From Verrucomicrobiia bacterium DG1235 (lineage in GTDB: Bacteria; Verrucomicrobiota; Verrucomicrobiia; Opitutales; Opitutaceae): DNA of 64,000 nt. The translations under genes and the position numbers were made by a program. Location of the stretch: contig DS990592.1 in NCBI GenBank assembly GCA_000155695.1, positions 2,961,973 through 3,025,972 on the forward strand. Reading direction: 5' to 3'. Of the stretch, positions 8,569 through 17,529 are shown piece after piece. The notes beneath the pieces were generated by a model. It was not told the origin of the DNA. It made no database searches and worked only from the letters and a program-made list of their open reading frames with translations. The stretch's first letter is position 1, and every line of letters starts with the position of its first letter.

Positions 8569-8608
8569 GACCTGCAAATACTATTTACTTCCGCCAGAAT
8601 TGCAGGTC
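8569..8608. promoter_or_regulatory. Perfect 9-base inverted repeat before the GH43 gene
   Basis: Arms GACCTGCAA (8569-8577) and TTGCAGGTC (8600-8608) flank a 22-base AT-rich spacer and end ten bases before the GH43 start codon. It could be an operator for a dimeric regulator or an RNA stem affecting translation. No regulator gene is adjacent. Confidence 0.5.
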
Positions 8609-8618
8609 CCTTAGGTCC

Positions 8619-10301
8619 ATGAAGAGGAGAACACTAGTGAGCTCAATTGCCCTTTCAGTAGCGGCCCAATTCGCGATCGGCGAAACTGCCGCGCCCGTCG
8701 CCTTCGACTGGTTTTCCTACGAGGGAAAAGACGAAGTATTCCAGACGCCTCCTCCTGAAGGCCAATTCCAAAACCCCATCCTCGCAGGCTTCTACCCGGA
8801 CCCCACTTCCGTCCGTGTCGGCGACGACTTCTACGCCGTCAGCTCCAGCTTCACCTTCTTCCCCGGCCTGCCCATCTTCCACAGCGCCGACCTCGTTAAC
8901 TGGGAGCAAATCGGCCACATCCTCGATCGCCCGAGTCAGCTCACCGGCACCGAAGGCCTCGCCGCCTCCCGAGCCATCTTCGCCCCCACCCTTCGCCACC
9001 ACGACGGCGTGTTCTACCTGATCACCACCTCCGTCGACGCGATCAACAACTTCTACGTCACCGCCACCGACCCAGCCGGACCCTGGTCGGACCCCATACT
9101 GCTCCCATGGATCGACGGCATCGATCCCTCCCTCTTCTTCGACGACGACGGCCGCGTCTGGGTCACCCATAACGGCCCTCCCCCCAACCGCGATTCCCTC
9201 TACGAAGGACACCGCGCCGTCTGGCTCTGGGAGATGGACATGGAAACCGGCCAACCCATCGGCGACGGCAAGATCATCATCAACGGCGGCGTCGACCTCT
9301 CCCAGAAACCGGTCTGGATCGAAGCTCCCCACATCTTCAAACGGGGCGACTGGTACTACCTGACCTGCGCAGAAGGTGGCACCAGCATCCAGCACTCCCA
9401 AGTCATCTTCCGCACCAAGAGTCTCGACGAGGAATGGATCCCCTGGGACAACAACCCCATCCTCACCCAGCGCGACCTCCCAGCGGACCGCAAGCACCCC
9501 ATCATCGCAGCCGGTCACGCCGACTTCCTCGAGCTGCCAAACGACGAGTGGTGGGCCACCTTCCTCGCCATCCGCACCTACGGAGAAGAAGGCTTCTACA
9601 ACACCGGTCGCGAAATCTACATGCTCCCCATCTCCTGGACCGAAGACGGCTGGCCCATGATTCTCGAACGTGGCAAGGAAATCCCATGGCAGCTCGACAA
9701 GCCAAACCTTCCCGCAACCACCAAATCCGTCCCGCCCACCACCGGCAACTTCACCTGGAAAGACGACTTCGACAGCCCCGAGCTCGGCTACGAATGGATG
9801 TACCTCCGCACCCCCAAGGACGATTGGCTGGAAATCAGCGACGGTAAGCTGAAGATCCAGCCCAAAGCCGTTTCGCTCAACGAACTCGTAAACCCTTCCT
9901 TCATCTCCCGCCGGCAACAGCACGCCACCTTCGACGCAGCCACCCGATTCGAAGCCCCCGCCGCTGGCGCCTCCGCCGGCGTCGCCTCCTTCATCCGCGA
10001 GGACCACTATTTCTACTGCGGCGTTCGCCTCACCGAAAACGGCTACGAGGCCTTCCTTGAAAAAGCGGCCAACGGACCGGCGGAAGTCGTTTCATCGGTC
10101 AAGCTCCCGAAGCTCAAGCCCGGCCAAAGCGTAACGCTAAACATCGTCACAGACCAGGCCGAAGTCTCCTACTCAGTAGAGACGCCCAATGGGAAAACCG
10201 TCGTTGTTGCGACAAACGAAGACGCGACCATCCTCACCACCACACGAGCATGGGGCTTCATCGGAGCCATGATGGGCCCCTACGCCCGACTCGAAAAGTA
10301 G
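8619..10301 (+). CDS. GH43 beta-xylosidase / alpha-L-arabinofuranosidase
   Basis: 560 residues with an N-terminal signal peptide (MKRRTLVSSIALSVAAQFAIG). The five-bladed GH43 catalytic propeller follows (about 45-350) with the three acidic residues in order: Asp61 in FYPDPTSV (base), Asp169 in DGIDPSLFF (pKa modulator) and Glu235 in WIEAPHIF (acid). The C-terminal 190 residues form the beta-sandwich typical of xylosidase-type GH43 enzymes (FTWKDDFDSPELGYEWMYLR onward). It should release xylose or arabinose from plant or algal hemicellulose in the periplasm or outside the cell. A strong terminator lies just downstream, and an inverted repeat just upstream may control it. Confidence 0.92.
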   Translation: MKRRTLVSSIALSVAAQFAIGETAAPVAFDWFSYEGKDEVFQTPPPEGQFQNPILAGFYPDPTSVRVGDDFYAVSSSFTFFPGLPIFHSADLVNWEQIGHILDRPSQLTGTEGLAASRAIFAPTLRHHDGVFYLITTSVDAINNFYVTATDPAGPWSDPILLPWIDGIDPSLFFDDDGRVWVTHNGPPPNRDSLYEGHRAVWLWEMDMETGQPIGDGKIIINGGVDLSQKPVWIEAPHIFKRGDWYYLTCAEGGTSIQHSQVIFRTKSLDEEWIPWDNNPILTQRDLPADRKHPIIAAGHADFLELPNDEWWATFLAIRTYGEEGFYNTGREIYMLPISWTEDGWPMILERGKEIPWQLDKPNLPATTKSVPPTTGNFTWKDDFDSPELGYEWMYLRTPKDDWLEISDGKLKIQPKAVSLNELVNPSFISRRQQHATFDAATRFEAPAAGASAGVASFIREDHYFYCGVRLTENGYEAFLEKAANGPAEVVSSVKLPKLKPGQSVTLNIVTDQAEVSYSVETPNGKTVVVATNEDATILTTTRAWGFIGAMMGPYARLEK

Positions 10302-10322
10302 CATCCACTCACTCAATCAATG

Positions 10323-10350
10323 AAGGCCCCTTCCGGGGGCCTTTTTTTTG
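10323..10350 (+). terminator. Rho-independent terminator after GH43
   Basis: Stem AAGGCCCC / GGGGCCTT with a short loop, followed by a run of eight T, starting about 20 bases after the GH43 stop. Confidence 0.9.
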
Positions 10351-10716
10351 GCTAATCACCAAACACAGTGGAAATTAGATCCACCTCGGAGGGAGCCACT
10401 CTTGCCATCATGAATCCTGCCGAAAGAGGCAGATCCGCTATCCAGACCACTCAATCCACCCGCAAACACACAAACCCATTCGAATCCTGCTGGCCGCAGG
10501 CCACCCTGTTCCGGCCAAAGGCCGGATCTCTGTTAAACCAGTTCATCCTCGTCCACTCGATTTGACGATGAACCATTTTTTGCGTCAGCTCGCAGTCCCC
10601 GGCCCCTCGGGTTCGATGCCTCCCAACACTGGCGCCAAACTGAAAGTCTTTGGAACGAGGCAAGCAGACGAATGCAGACGTCGAGAGCTCCTCGGCATCC
10701 GCTACTTCTGCCTCCT
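10351..10716. other. Intergenic, no gene seen
   Basis: Short frames on both strands have no recognisable content. A small CCGGCC/GGCCGG hairpin is seen near 10513-10528. Nothing else is supported. Confidence 0.5.
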
Positions 10717-11610
10717 CTACTCCACCTCGAATCGATACTGGCCACGGGCGTCGAAACGCACGCGAAGCAGCAAATCCTTGCGAGCATAGTAGCCCTCTTC
10801 CGAACCAGGCGTAAAACGAGCTTTCTTCACCAGATTCATAGCAGTCGTTCCCACGAGAGCGTTCGTAGCCGAAAGCACGACATGGTCCACGCTATAGCCA
10901 CTATCGTTCACACCAAGGGCGATCAGGGCCTCTTCACCGGAAACAAGCCCTACTAGGCTCTCAGGCAAGGGCGACTTCGGCAGCCGCTCCAATCCGGGCT
11001 CGCTGTCGCCCGAAACATCCAAAGGCAAGGGCTTCTGTCTTTTCTTGCCAAGCTGGCAGCGAGTCGGAGCGAAATAGATCTCCTCGCCTCCGGAAAAGAA
11101 GTGATAGTAGTAGACGCCTCGATTCAGATCGTCGAAAGCCAGTTCAGGATCGATCCGCACTGTTTGAATCCGCCCCGCTCTCAAGTCCTCCATTTCGTAG
11201 GGAAGCAGATACTCGCGACCGTCCTGCGTGTAGAGTCGCAACACCACATAGCAATTCTCGTAGTCGCGACTGGGTTTGAGCTTAACGCTGAAATCGAAAA
11301 CCACCTTTTTCTTCCCCTGCAGAATCCGGCCAACGGGGCGATTGATCTCGAGGTATCCGTCAGCGTAGCTCGCAGCGGGCTCAAAGAAGAAACTGCTCGC
11401 CGCCAGGCAATCCACCCCATACTCGAAGTCGACCACGCACAGCGAGTCTTCCAAATCGAGCACTTCCAGCTGCTTCTCCACATCGAAAGGACTAGGCGTC
11501 ATCAATTGGTGCTGAGCGACTAGCGGCAGCGAGACGCCTGCAAGCAGTGATATCAAAAACAGATTACGAGCATGCCAAAACAACGGCAAACCCACGGGGT
11601 AAGTACGCAT
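10717..11610 (-). CDS. Exported protein with a TonB C-terminal-like domain
   Basis: 297 residues with a signal segment (LFLISLLAGVSLPLVAQ). Residues 40-190 form a beta-rich domain (FDFSVKLKPSRDYENCYVVL, YYYHFFSGGEEIYFAPT) that I do not recognise. Residues about 215-297 resemble the TonB C-terminal fold: ALIALGVNDSGYSVDHVVL, ALVGTTAMNLVKKARFTPG and a closing LLLRVRFD strand. There is no N-terminal proline-rich spanner like that of a true TonB, so it may be a periplasmic domain relative. It lies downstream of the aminotransferase that ends the TonB operon, but a terminator separates the two, so it is likely transcribed separately. Confidence 0.65.
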   Translation of the reverse strand: MRTYPVGLPLFWHARNLFLISLLAGVSLPLVAQHQLMTPSPFDVEKQLEVLDLEDSLCVVDFEYGVDCLAASSFFFEPAASYADGYLEINRPVGRILQGKKKVVFDFSVKLKPSRDYENCYVVLRLYTQDGREYLLPYEMEDLRAGRIQTVRIDPELAFDDLNRGVYYYHFFSGGEEIYFAPTRCQLGKKRQKPLPLDVSGDSEPGLERLPKSPLPESLVGLVSGEEALIALGVNDSGYSVDHVVLSATNALVGTTAMNLVKKARFTPGSEEGYYARKDLLLRVRFDARGQYRFEVE

Positions 11611-11734
11611 AATATTGTCTCCTAGAATTTGGGGTTTCGGAGAAACGTCGGGGTGACTCCCGACAATTTGGCGCGCCCGAGCCGCTCGGGCAAGTCATCA
11701 TGCGTATCGATCCCGCGCCAATCCACCCAAACGC

Positions 11735-11768
11735 AAAAAAGGCGGAGAAGCGCGAACGCCTCTCCGCC
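11735..11768 (-). terminator. Terminator of the TonB/aminotransferase operon
   Basis: On the minus strand, GGCGGAGA pairs with TCTCCGCC with further GCG/CGC pairing inside, followed by TTTTTTGCGTTT. It lies about 45 bases after the stop of the aminotransferase at 11815. Confidence 0.85.
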
Positions 11769-11814
11769 CCTATGAGGAGGCCGGGAAAATTAACTCTATC
11801 GGACCAACCGAGCT

Positions 11815-12954
11815 CTACTTTTTGGCCATCATTCCACCCATAAGAGAGAGGAACTCATCCATCTGAGACATAGTTCCAATACTCACACGCGCCCACTTCT
11901 CATACTTTTGCGCCGGCACGCCAGACACTCGAGAGCCACTGATCAATATGCCATTCTCCTTCATCGTGTCGCGCAGCAATTGCTGATCGATTCCAGAGTG
12001 GAAATAAACAAAGGCTCCATCGGGTTTCGCGTATTCGATGCCCAACTCGTCGAAGGTGTCACAAACGTGCTTCCTCACGGTCTGATAGTTCTCCACGTTT
12101 TTGGAGAGATGCGCCTCGTCTTTCAATGCCTCGCAAGCCGCAATGGCAGCCAAATAGCTCGGAGGACCCATGTAGAAATCGCTGATCAGCTCGATCACGT
12201 CGGGATGCGCCACGCCATAGCCAATGCGCATGCCCGCCAAACCGTAGCCTTTCGAGAACGTGCGCGTCACCATCAGATTCTTTCTGATCTTCGTCAGCGG
12301 GGCGCAGGTCGCCATCGCAAAGCTCGATTCGGTAAGCTCTAGGTAAGCCTCGTCCACGAAGACGAGAATGTGCGGGGGAACAGAAAGGACAAACTGCTTG
12401 AGAGCGTTGGAGTCTGCCAACACTCCAGTCGGGTTGTTCGGATTGCAGATGTACACGATCTTAGTGTTTTCGTCTATCGCATCTCCTAGCGCCTTGAAAT
12501 CGTATCCCATATCCTCGGACAAGGACGCGTACTTCACGTCTCCGCCACGCTGCTCAAACTTGCGAATCAGCTGCGTATAGCCCATTTCCGTGGTGACGAC
12601 GTTTACGCCGGGCTCAGCATAGGCCAGCGCCGTCATCATGAGCAAAGGCCCGGAGCCTGCCGTCGTCAGTATATAATCTTTGGATACGCCTTCCTTCTTG
12701 GCGCAGAGCGCTACGAGCTCCGATACGTTGTTTCGATTATAGTAGCTTCCAGCATCGAGCGCCTCTATCATGGCCTCTTTCGCCTTCGGCGTGTAGCCAA
12801 AGGCGTTCTCATTGCTACTGAGGCGAATTGGGCTGTTCTCGTAAGTGGGAGCGGGATCAGCGGCGAACGCGCATGCGCACAGACCGCTCGCAATAAAGGC
12901 TATCGTGAAAAAACCTTCGAACCGTCTACTGACGGGTGCAGACATCTTTTTCAT
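11815..12954 (-). CDS. Exported HisC-like PLP aminotransferase (copy 1)
   Basis: 379 residues. An N-terminal signal (FFTIAFIASGLCACAFA) precedes a complete class I/II fold: LSSNENAFGYTP, TAGSGPLLMM, YICNPNNPTGV, VFVDEAYLEL, the PLP-lysine motif RTFSKGYGLAGMRIGYG and the carboxylate-binding arginine in WARVSIGT. Such enzymes move the amino group between amino acids and 2-oxo acids. Cytosolic HisC enzymes lack the signal, so this is predicted to be periplasmic. It is the last gene of the receptor/TonB operon, 76 bases after the TPR gene. The second ATG (codon 4) lies in an AAAAAGATGTCT context shared with several genes of the cluster and may be the true start. Related to the copies at 25598 and 26900. 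Confidence 0.85.
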   Translation of the reverse strand: MKKMSAPVSRRFEGFFTIAFIASGLCACAFAADPAPTYENSPIRLSSNENAFGYTPKAKEAMIEALDAGSYYNRNNVSELVALCAKKEGVSKDYILTTAGSGPLLMMTALAYAEPGVNVVTTEMGYTQLIRKFEQRGGDVKYASLSEDMGYDFKALGDAIDENTKIVYICNPNNPTGVLADSNALKQFVLSVPPHILVFVDEAYLELTESSFAMATCAPLTKIRKNLMVTRTFSKGYGLAGMRIGYGVAHPDVIELISDFYMGPPSYLAAIAACEALKDEAHLSKNVENYQTVRKHVCDTFDELGIEYAKPDGAFVYFHSGIDQQLLRDTMKENGILISGSRVSGVPAQKYEKWARVSIGTMSQMDEFLSLMGGMMAKK

Positions 12955-13030
12955 AGGACGGAAATGTTGGAGATTAGTTTTAAAACACCCTGACCGAAAT
13001 CGGCAGCGATGGAGTAGATGAGCGAGACTG

Positions 13031-14389
13031 CTACATTCTCAAAGCAGCCTGCTCGATTCGGAGCAAATAATCGGCCACGTAGTCTTTCGGATCAATTTGC
13101 TGAGCCGAACGCAGAAACTTTGCGGCGGAATCATAGTCACGCTTGCCCACGTTGAGCTGAGCCAGCGAAAGGTAGGCGCGATGGGCGAAGGCGTCGATCT
13201 TGGTCGCGGATTCCGCGTAATATTCGGCTTTCGCAAGATCTCCACGGCTTTTCTCTAAATCTGAGAGCGACAACAAAGCGCCCCCGTTTAAAGGGTCGCG
13301 CTTAACAATCATAGAAAGATAGGAAGCCGCTCCATCCTGGTCGTCCTCTCTGAGGGCGAGACGGGCTTTCACATTGAGCAGGTCTAACTCCTGCCTAGGA
13401 CTCAGCTCATCGCCCATTGTCTCGCTCAACTTCGCCGCTAGCGTTTTCGCATAGGGAATCTGCTCCGAATAGACGAGCGAGTTTACAACTTCAATAATCC
13501 GCTGCGGGTGCGCTCCTTTCATTTCAAGAGCCACTAGATAACTATCGAGCGCCTCGTCGAAAATCCCTTCGTTTACCATTAGATCTCCAAGCAGCGCGAG
13601 CATCGCTCCATCCGCCTTGCCCATATCCTTAACAACAGTCAAATTAGAGGCAGCTCTCACAGTATCTCCAGACGCGACAAACTGGTTTGCCTGAAGCTTC
13701 CACCAGTCGGCATTCTGCGGTTCCTCATGAATAAATTCATACAGCAAACCAATGGCTGACTTCGAATCCTCGAGGGCAATGAGACATTGCAACTTACCAA
13801 GTTTCCAGTCCTTGCTCTTCGGCTGTAGCATAATCGCCGTGCGATAAGCATCGAGAGCTGTAGCCGGTTTTCCTATGTTCAGATAGCAGTATCCGATCAG
13901 GCCATACAGCGTCCCATCTCCCGTCTTTATCTTTAGAGAGTTTTGCAAACCGCTGAGAGCGTTCGCATAATCTCCTTGCGCCACGTAAACGCGACCTAGG
14001 TTATAGTAAGCCTGAGCATAATTCGGAAACTTCCTAATCGCCTCTGTATACGAGGAAATCGCCTTCTCGAATTCCCCTTCCTGATAATAAAGGTTTCCTA
14101 AAATAAAATCGAAGGCCCCACTGCTCTCAGGACCGATAGAGCTTGCGATCCGAGAAATCGCTGCACTTGGATCGCTACCAATAAGAGGGACAACCTCATC
14201 AAAAAGCCCTTTCTCGGCAGCGGTTATATTCGGATTCGTGGATGATTCGGCAATATAACTTTTCGCAAACCGGGCTCTAAACTCCGCGTTTTCGAAATGT
14301 TGCTCTTGGAGCTCATACACTTGCCCTCGAGTCATCGAGGCTATGCACAAAATCGTGAATACAGGTATATATAATCTAAACAGTTTCAT
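13031..14389 (-). CDS. Periplasmic TPR-repeat protein of the TonB operon
   Basis: 452 residues with a signal peptide (LYIPVFTILCIASMTRG). Repeated 34-residue TPR units run through most of the protein, for example FILGNLYYQEGEFEKAISSY, AYYNLGRVYVAQGDYANAL and YGLIGYCYLNIGKPATALDA, with more at the C-terminus (AYLSLAQLNVGKRDYDSAAK). It lies 18 bases after tonB. A TPR protein at this place is a known companion of TtpC/DUF3450-type TonB systems and probably helps couple TonB to the receptor. Confidence 0.9.
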   Translation of the reverse strand: MKLFRLYIPVFTILCIASMTRGQVYELQEQHFENAEFRARFAKSYIAESSTNPNITAAEKGLFDEVVPLIGSDPSAAISRIASSIGPESSGAFDFILGNLYYQEGEFEKAISSYTEAIRKFPNYAQAYYNLGRVYVAQGDYANALSGLQNSLKIKTGDGTLYGLIGYCYLNIGKPATALDAYRTAIMLQPKSKDWKLGKLQCLIALEDSKSAIGLLYEFIHEEPQNADWWKLQANQFVASGDTVRAASNLTVVKDMGKADGAMLALLGDLMVNEGIFDEALDSYLVALEMKGAHPQRIIEVVNSLVYSEQIPYAKTLAAKLSETMGDELSPRQELDLLNVKARLALREDDQDGAASYLSMIVKRDPLNGGALLSLSDLEKSRGDLAKAEYYAESATKIDAFAHRAYLSLAQLNVGKRDYDSAAKFLRSAQQIDPKDYVADYLLRIEQAALRM

Positions 14390-14407
14390 AGATAAAATTT
14401 TCTGGCG

Positions 14408-15079
14408 TTACTCCCAACTCACCGGAATATCCAAATTCATGCGGCACGAAACTGCCTTACCGGCAACAGTGGGAGCGGTGTAAGAAACAGATTCGAAATA
14501 CTTTTTAAACATTCGCCCGTATTCATCATCTATAGCTTGCTTTACCTCGACCGTGGATACGGACCCATCCGGACCAATTGTGAAGGCTACCTTAACCATC
14601 CCCTTCTTCTTCTCACGCTTCATGCGAGGACTGTAGGGCACCATCGGCCTGCCTTTAAGCCTTGGAGTCTGGTCTAGCTCGCTGATATCAAATAGACTGA
14701 TCTGCTCCATAGTCTCCGAGGCGCTTACTCCTACTTCACCAAGAGAGAATCCGCCCGCCAGAGCGTTTCCGATTCCAGGATTCAATGCCATGTTTAGCTG
14801 AGACAGAGAAAGCTGCGGGGGAGGAGGCTGCATATCTGGTGGCGGTTCCTGCTCGGGAGGAGGCTCGGGAGGGGGAGGCTCGGGAGGAGTGAACTGAGGT
14901 GGAGGCACCGTTACATTAAACTCTCTCACCTGCAGGTCGGGTTTCTTGAGCCCAGCCAAAAACTGCGTAAAGGGTAGCATGCCAAACATAGCAAGAACCG
15001 CCAAGGCTGAGAGCGTACCGGCTCCCAACGGGAGTTTCTTCGGTGCCGGACCTTTATAAATTGTGTATTTTGACCCCAT
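14408..15079 (-). CDS. tonB: TonB energy-transducing protein
   Basis: 223 residues: an N-terminal transmembrane anchor (about 20-42), a proline/glutamate-rich periplasmic spacer (about 55-90, repeated PPEPPPP) and a C-terminal TonB domain with GMVKVAFTIGPDGSVSTVEV and a final CRMNLDIPVSW strand. It links the proton-driven ExbB/ExbD motor to outer-membrane receptors. It lies 27 bases after exbD and before the TPR gene, in the order usual for a TonB2-type operon. Confidence 0.92.
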   Translation of the reverse strand: MGSKYTIYKGPAPKKLPLGAGTLSALAVLAMFGMLPFTQFLAGLKKPDLQVREFNVTVPPPQFTPPEPPPPEPPPEQEPPPDMQPPPPQLSLSQLNMALNPGIGNALAGGFSLGEVGVSASETMEQISLFDISELDQTPRLKGRPMVPYSPRMKREKKKGMVKVAFTIGPDGSVSTVEVKQAIDDEYGRMFKKYFESVSYTAPTVAGKAVSCRMNLDIPVSWE

Positions 15080-15106
15080 CGCTCGCGCTTACGCCGTGTA
15101 ACTCTT

Positions 15107-15511
15107 CTAACCCTCGGTAGCGAGATTCACCATATTCGCCCCGGCCAATTTGCACTCGTCATGTACGCGAGTATACAAATCAATCGATGCCGTCTTGTCC
15201 GCTTGGATGATGACTGGCATCTGATCTTTGGACACAAGCTGTCGCACGATCGAACGTACGCCGGAAAGACCAACCTCTTTACCTCCATAAACAACCTTAC
15301 CCTTATCTGTAATGGCTATCAGGATACTGTTCTTTTCAAGGTCGGCAGCGGAAGCTGCCTGCGGCTTGTTCACTTCCACGCCCGTTTCCTCCACGAATAC
15401 AGTGGTCACGATAAAAAATATCAGGAGAATGAAAACCATGTCGATCAATGGAGATATATTAATCTCATCGCTCTCCGCTTCACCCTCTAAAATTGAACGT
15501 CTTGATTTCAT
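15107..15511 (-). CDS. exbD: ExbD-type biopolymer transport protein
   Basis: 134 residues. After a short cytosolic start ([11 protein letters not shown]) comes a single membrane helix [18 protein letters not shown] containing the conserved aspartate used for proton movement, then a periplasmic domain ([19 protein letters not shown] and [19 protein letters not shown]). It partners the ExbB protein six bases upstream and energises TonB. Confidence 0.95.
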   Translation of the reverse strand: MKSRRSILEGEAESDEINISPLIDMVFILLIFFIVTTVFVEETGVEVNKPQAASAADLEKNSILIAITDKGKVVYGGKEVGLSGVRSIVRQLVSKDQMPVIIQADKTASIDLYTRVHDECKLAGANMVNLATEG

Positions 15512-15517
15512 AAAACT

Positions 15518-16123
15518 CTAACTCGCTAGTCTGTGTTTCTCTAGTTTGAGAATTGTGAGGATCTCCATCCGAGTGAAAAATTGCTCAAGCTCTCCGAGCT
15601 GCTTCTTTACCACCGTAATCATGACATAAGCTGGAATCGCTAGAACCAAACCTGTCTGAGTAGTGATCAAAGCCTCGGAAATTCCACCAGCCACAAGGTC
15701 GATTGTGTTCCCTCCTGTGCTAACCGATAGACCGAAAAAAGTGCCAAGCATGCCAACGACCGTGCCAAGCAGTCCAGTCAGCGGAGCAGCCCCGATCAAT
15801 ATGTTGCAAAAATAGATTCTGCGTTGAAGAACTGGCAAATGACTTACACGAAGTTCGTCGAAACGTGCCCGAGTAAGATCTAGACTGCTCACCTCTCCTT
15901 GAGTAAACTGAATCATTTCCGAGACCTCGCCTTTCGCATCGCGTGGAACATCTATCCAATGCCCGAGCTCATTCAGATCCATTCGATAGAAAGAGTTCTT
16001 CTTCAAATCCAAATACAGTTCGAATATAGCGAAATAGATCACAGCCCCTAGCATAGCCAAAGGGATCATTAGCCACCCGCCAGCGAGCCAAAGCGTAACA
16101 GTCTCATTAATGATTCCGCTCAT
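15518..16123 (-). CDS. exbB: ExbB/MotA/TolQ-type motor protein (short form)
   Basis: 201 residues with three membrane segments (around 14-36, 110-135 and 150-175) and the signature APLTGLLGTVVGMLGTFFGL, followed by GGISEALITTQTGLVLAIPAY. This is the short ExbB that forms the proton channel with ExbD. It directly abuts the larger TtpC-like gene (stop and start adjacent), so the two are coupled. Confidence 0.93.
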   Translation of the reverse strand: MSGIINETVTLWLAGGWLMIPLAMLGAVIYFAIFELYLDLKKNSFYRMDLNELGHWIDVPRDAKGEVSEMIQFTQGEVSSLDLTRARFDELRVSHLPVLQRRIYFCNILIGAAPLTGLLGTVVGMLGTFFGLSVSTGGNTIDLVAGGISEALITTQTGLVLAIPAYVMITVVKKQLGELEQFFTRMEILTILKLEKHRLAS

Positions 16124-17512
16124 TTACGCTATTGTTTTAATGCCGTTAACGAAGCTGATCGACATTTTCTCCATGCGAGCCAGGTATCCTTTTGCCTTCC
16201 TCGAAAGGATTGCGTACAACAAGAGAGCAGGTATCGCTACGATCAATCCGAATTCTGTCGTAATCAGAGCTTCCGAAATCCCGCCAGACAAAGATTTCGC
16301 ATCGCCTGTACCAAAAATCTTAATACGATTAAAGGTGTTGATCATGCCAGTTACTGTTCCCAACAGCCCCAACAAGGGAGCAACCGCGGCTGTTACAGAT
16401 ATGAATGGCAAAAGACGCATAACCTTAGGTTGTGTATCAACCATGGATTCATAAAGAATCTCTTCCACGAGCTCAGGATCATGATCCGAATATTTCACTC
16501 CTTGCTGTATCATTTTTCCCATTGGGCCAGATGCCGTATTGGCAGCGTGAGCGGCGCCTTCCTTGTCTCTATTGGCAAGCTTTGAGAGCACTTCGGAAAG
16601 GAACCCTTCTTTCGGTTTTGGTAGTGAGGACAATTCGACAGTCTTGAACGCCGCAACCGCTAGGGAAAGAAATGCAAATCCAAGAATCGGATATATCCAA
16701 ATACCTCCTTTGCCTATATGATCGAGTATACTCTCCTTCGTAGCCGCAATTGCCATCGCGTTATCTAGAGTAGAATCGATAGGAAGAATACCCTTCGCGC
16801 CAGATGCGATGGATACGATTTCCTCGTCAAATTCACCCCCCATGATGGTTCTCACGACAGGTTCGGTTGATTCCCCCTGCTCCACCAGTCCCGCTTTACC
16901 AGACTCGCTGGCAAAAAAAGTAACCGGTCCAAAACGAACAAACGTACCATCTTCCAGCAAGCCTCCTGCAGTGATCGCCTTGCCAGCGTAGGTTGCCCCT
17001 CCAGACAGCGATTCCATCCGGTCTAGCCCCGCAGCCAAAATCGATTTCTGCGGACCCAGCTTTTCTAAAGCCGATATGTGAGGATCTTCTGCAGCCAGCT
17101 CGGAAGCTGAGATCTTGTCCTTGTAAAACGCGTACTCTGACGGATCAAGCTGCGAACCGAAAGTACGAGCAAACTCAGCGCTAAGACTAATGAGGTAGTC
17201 TACCATTTCACCCTGAGCGCTGAGCGTCGACTCGAAGCTCAACAGATCCGAACTCTGATTATCACTCAATCTCTGGGCCCGATTCGCAGCCCTTCGAAGG
17301 TCGCGAAGTTCGGCGAACAATGTATCTCGCTTTTTCGTAAGCGGAATCTTCTCGGAGCCAATCTCCTCGCGTAATTCCGCTAGTCGCTCCATCGATGCAT
17401 TTAGTCTCTCATGAGCCTGCAAAGAGGATTTCTCTAGGGCCGATTGCCCGGTCAAGGAGGAGGTCGCTACGAGTAGAGCTACCGTTAAATAGGAGAATAT
17501 TCTCATAAACAT
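16124..17512 (-). CDS. TtpC-like large ExbB-family protein
   Basis: 462 residues. A signal peptide (FSYLTVALLVATSSLTG) is followed by a long periplasmic coiled-coil region (about 25-120) and a mixed domain to about 250. The ExbB/TolQ membrane domain follows (about 265-450) with APLLGLLGTVTGMINTFNRI and GGISEALITTEFGLIVAIPA. This layout is that of TtpC, the extra ExbB-like subunit of Vibrio TonB2 systems, where the periplasmic extension is needed for energy transfer. The start MFMRIF has a second in-frame ATG two codons later. Confidence 0.9.
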   Translation of the reverse strand: MFMRIFSYLTVALLVATSSLTGQSALEKSSLQAHERLNASMERLAELREEIGSEKIPLTKKRDTLFAELRDLRRAANRAQRLSDNQSSDLLSFESTLSAQGEMVDYLISLSAEFARTFGSQLDPSEYAFYKDKISASELAAEDPHISALEKLGPQKSILAAGLDRMESLSGGATYAGKAITAGGLLEDGTFVRFGPVTFFASESGKAGLVEQGESTEPVVRTIMGGEFDEEIVSIASGAKGILPIDSTLDNAMAIAATKESILDHIGKGGIWIYPILGFAFLSLAVAAFKTVELSSLPKPKEGFLSEVLSKLANRDKEGAAHAANTASGPMGKMIQQGVKYSDHDPELVEEILYESMVDTQPKVMRLLPFISVTAAVAPLLGLLGTVTGMINTFNRIKIFGTGDAKSLSGGISEALITTEFGLIVAIPALLLYAILSRKAKGYLARMEKMSISFVNGIKTIA

Positions 17513-17529
17513 AAAATCTTAGTATTCCC

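Noticed and set aside
8655-10007. A 450-codon minus-strand open frame opposite GH43
   Set aside because: Low-complexity Gly/Val/Glu composition typical of the antisense of a GC-rich gene; GH43 on the plus strand is certain.
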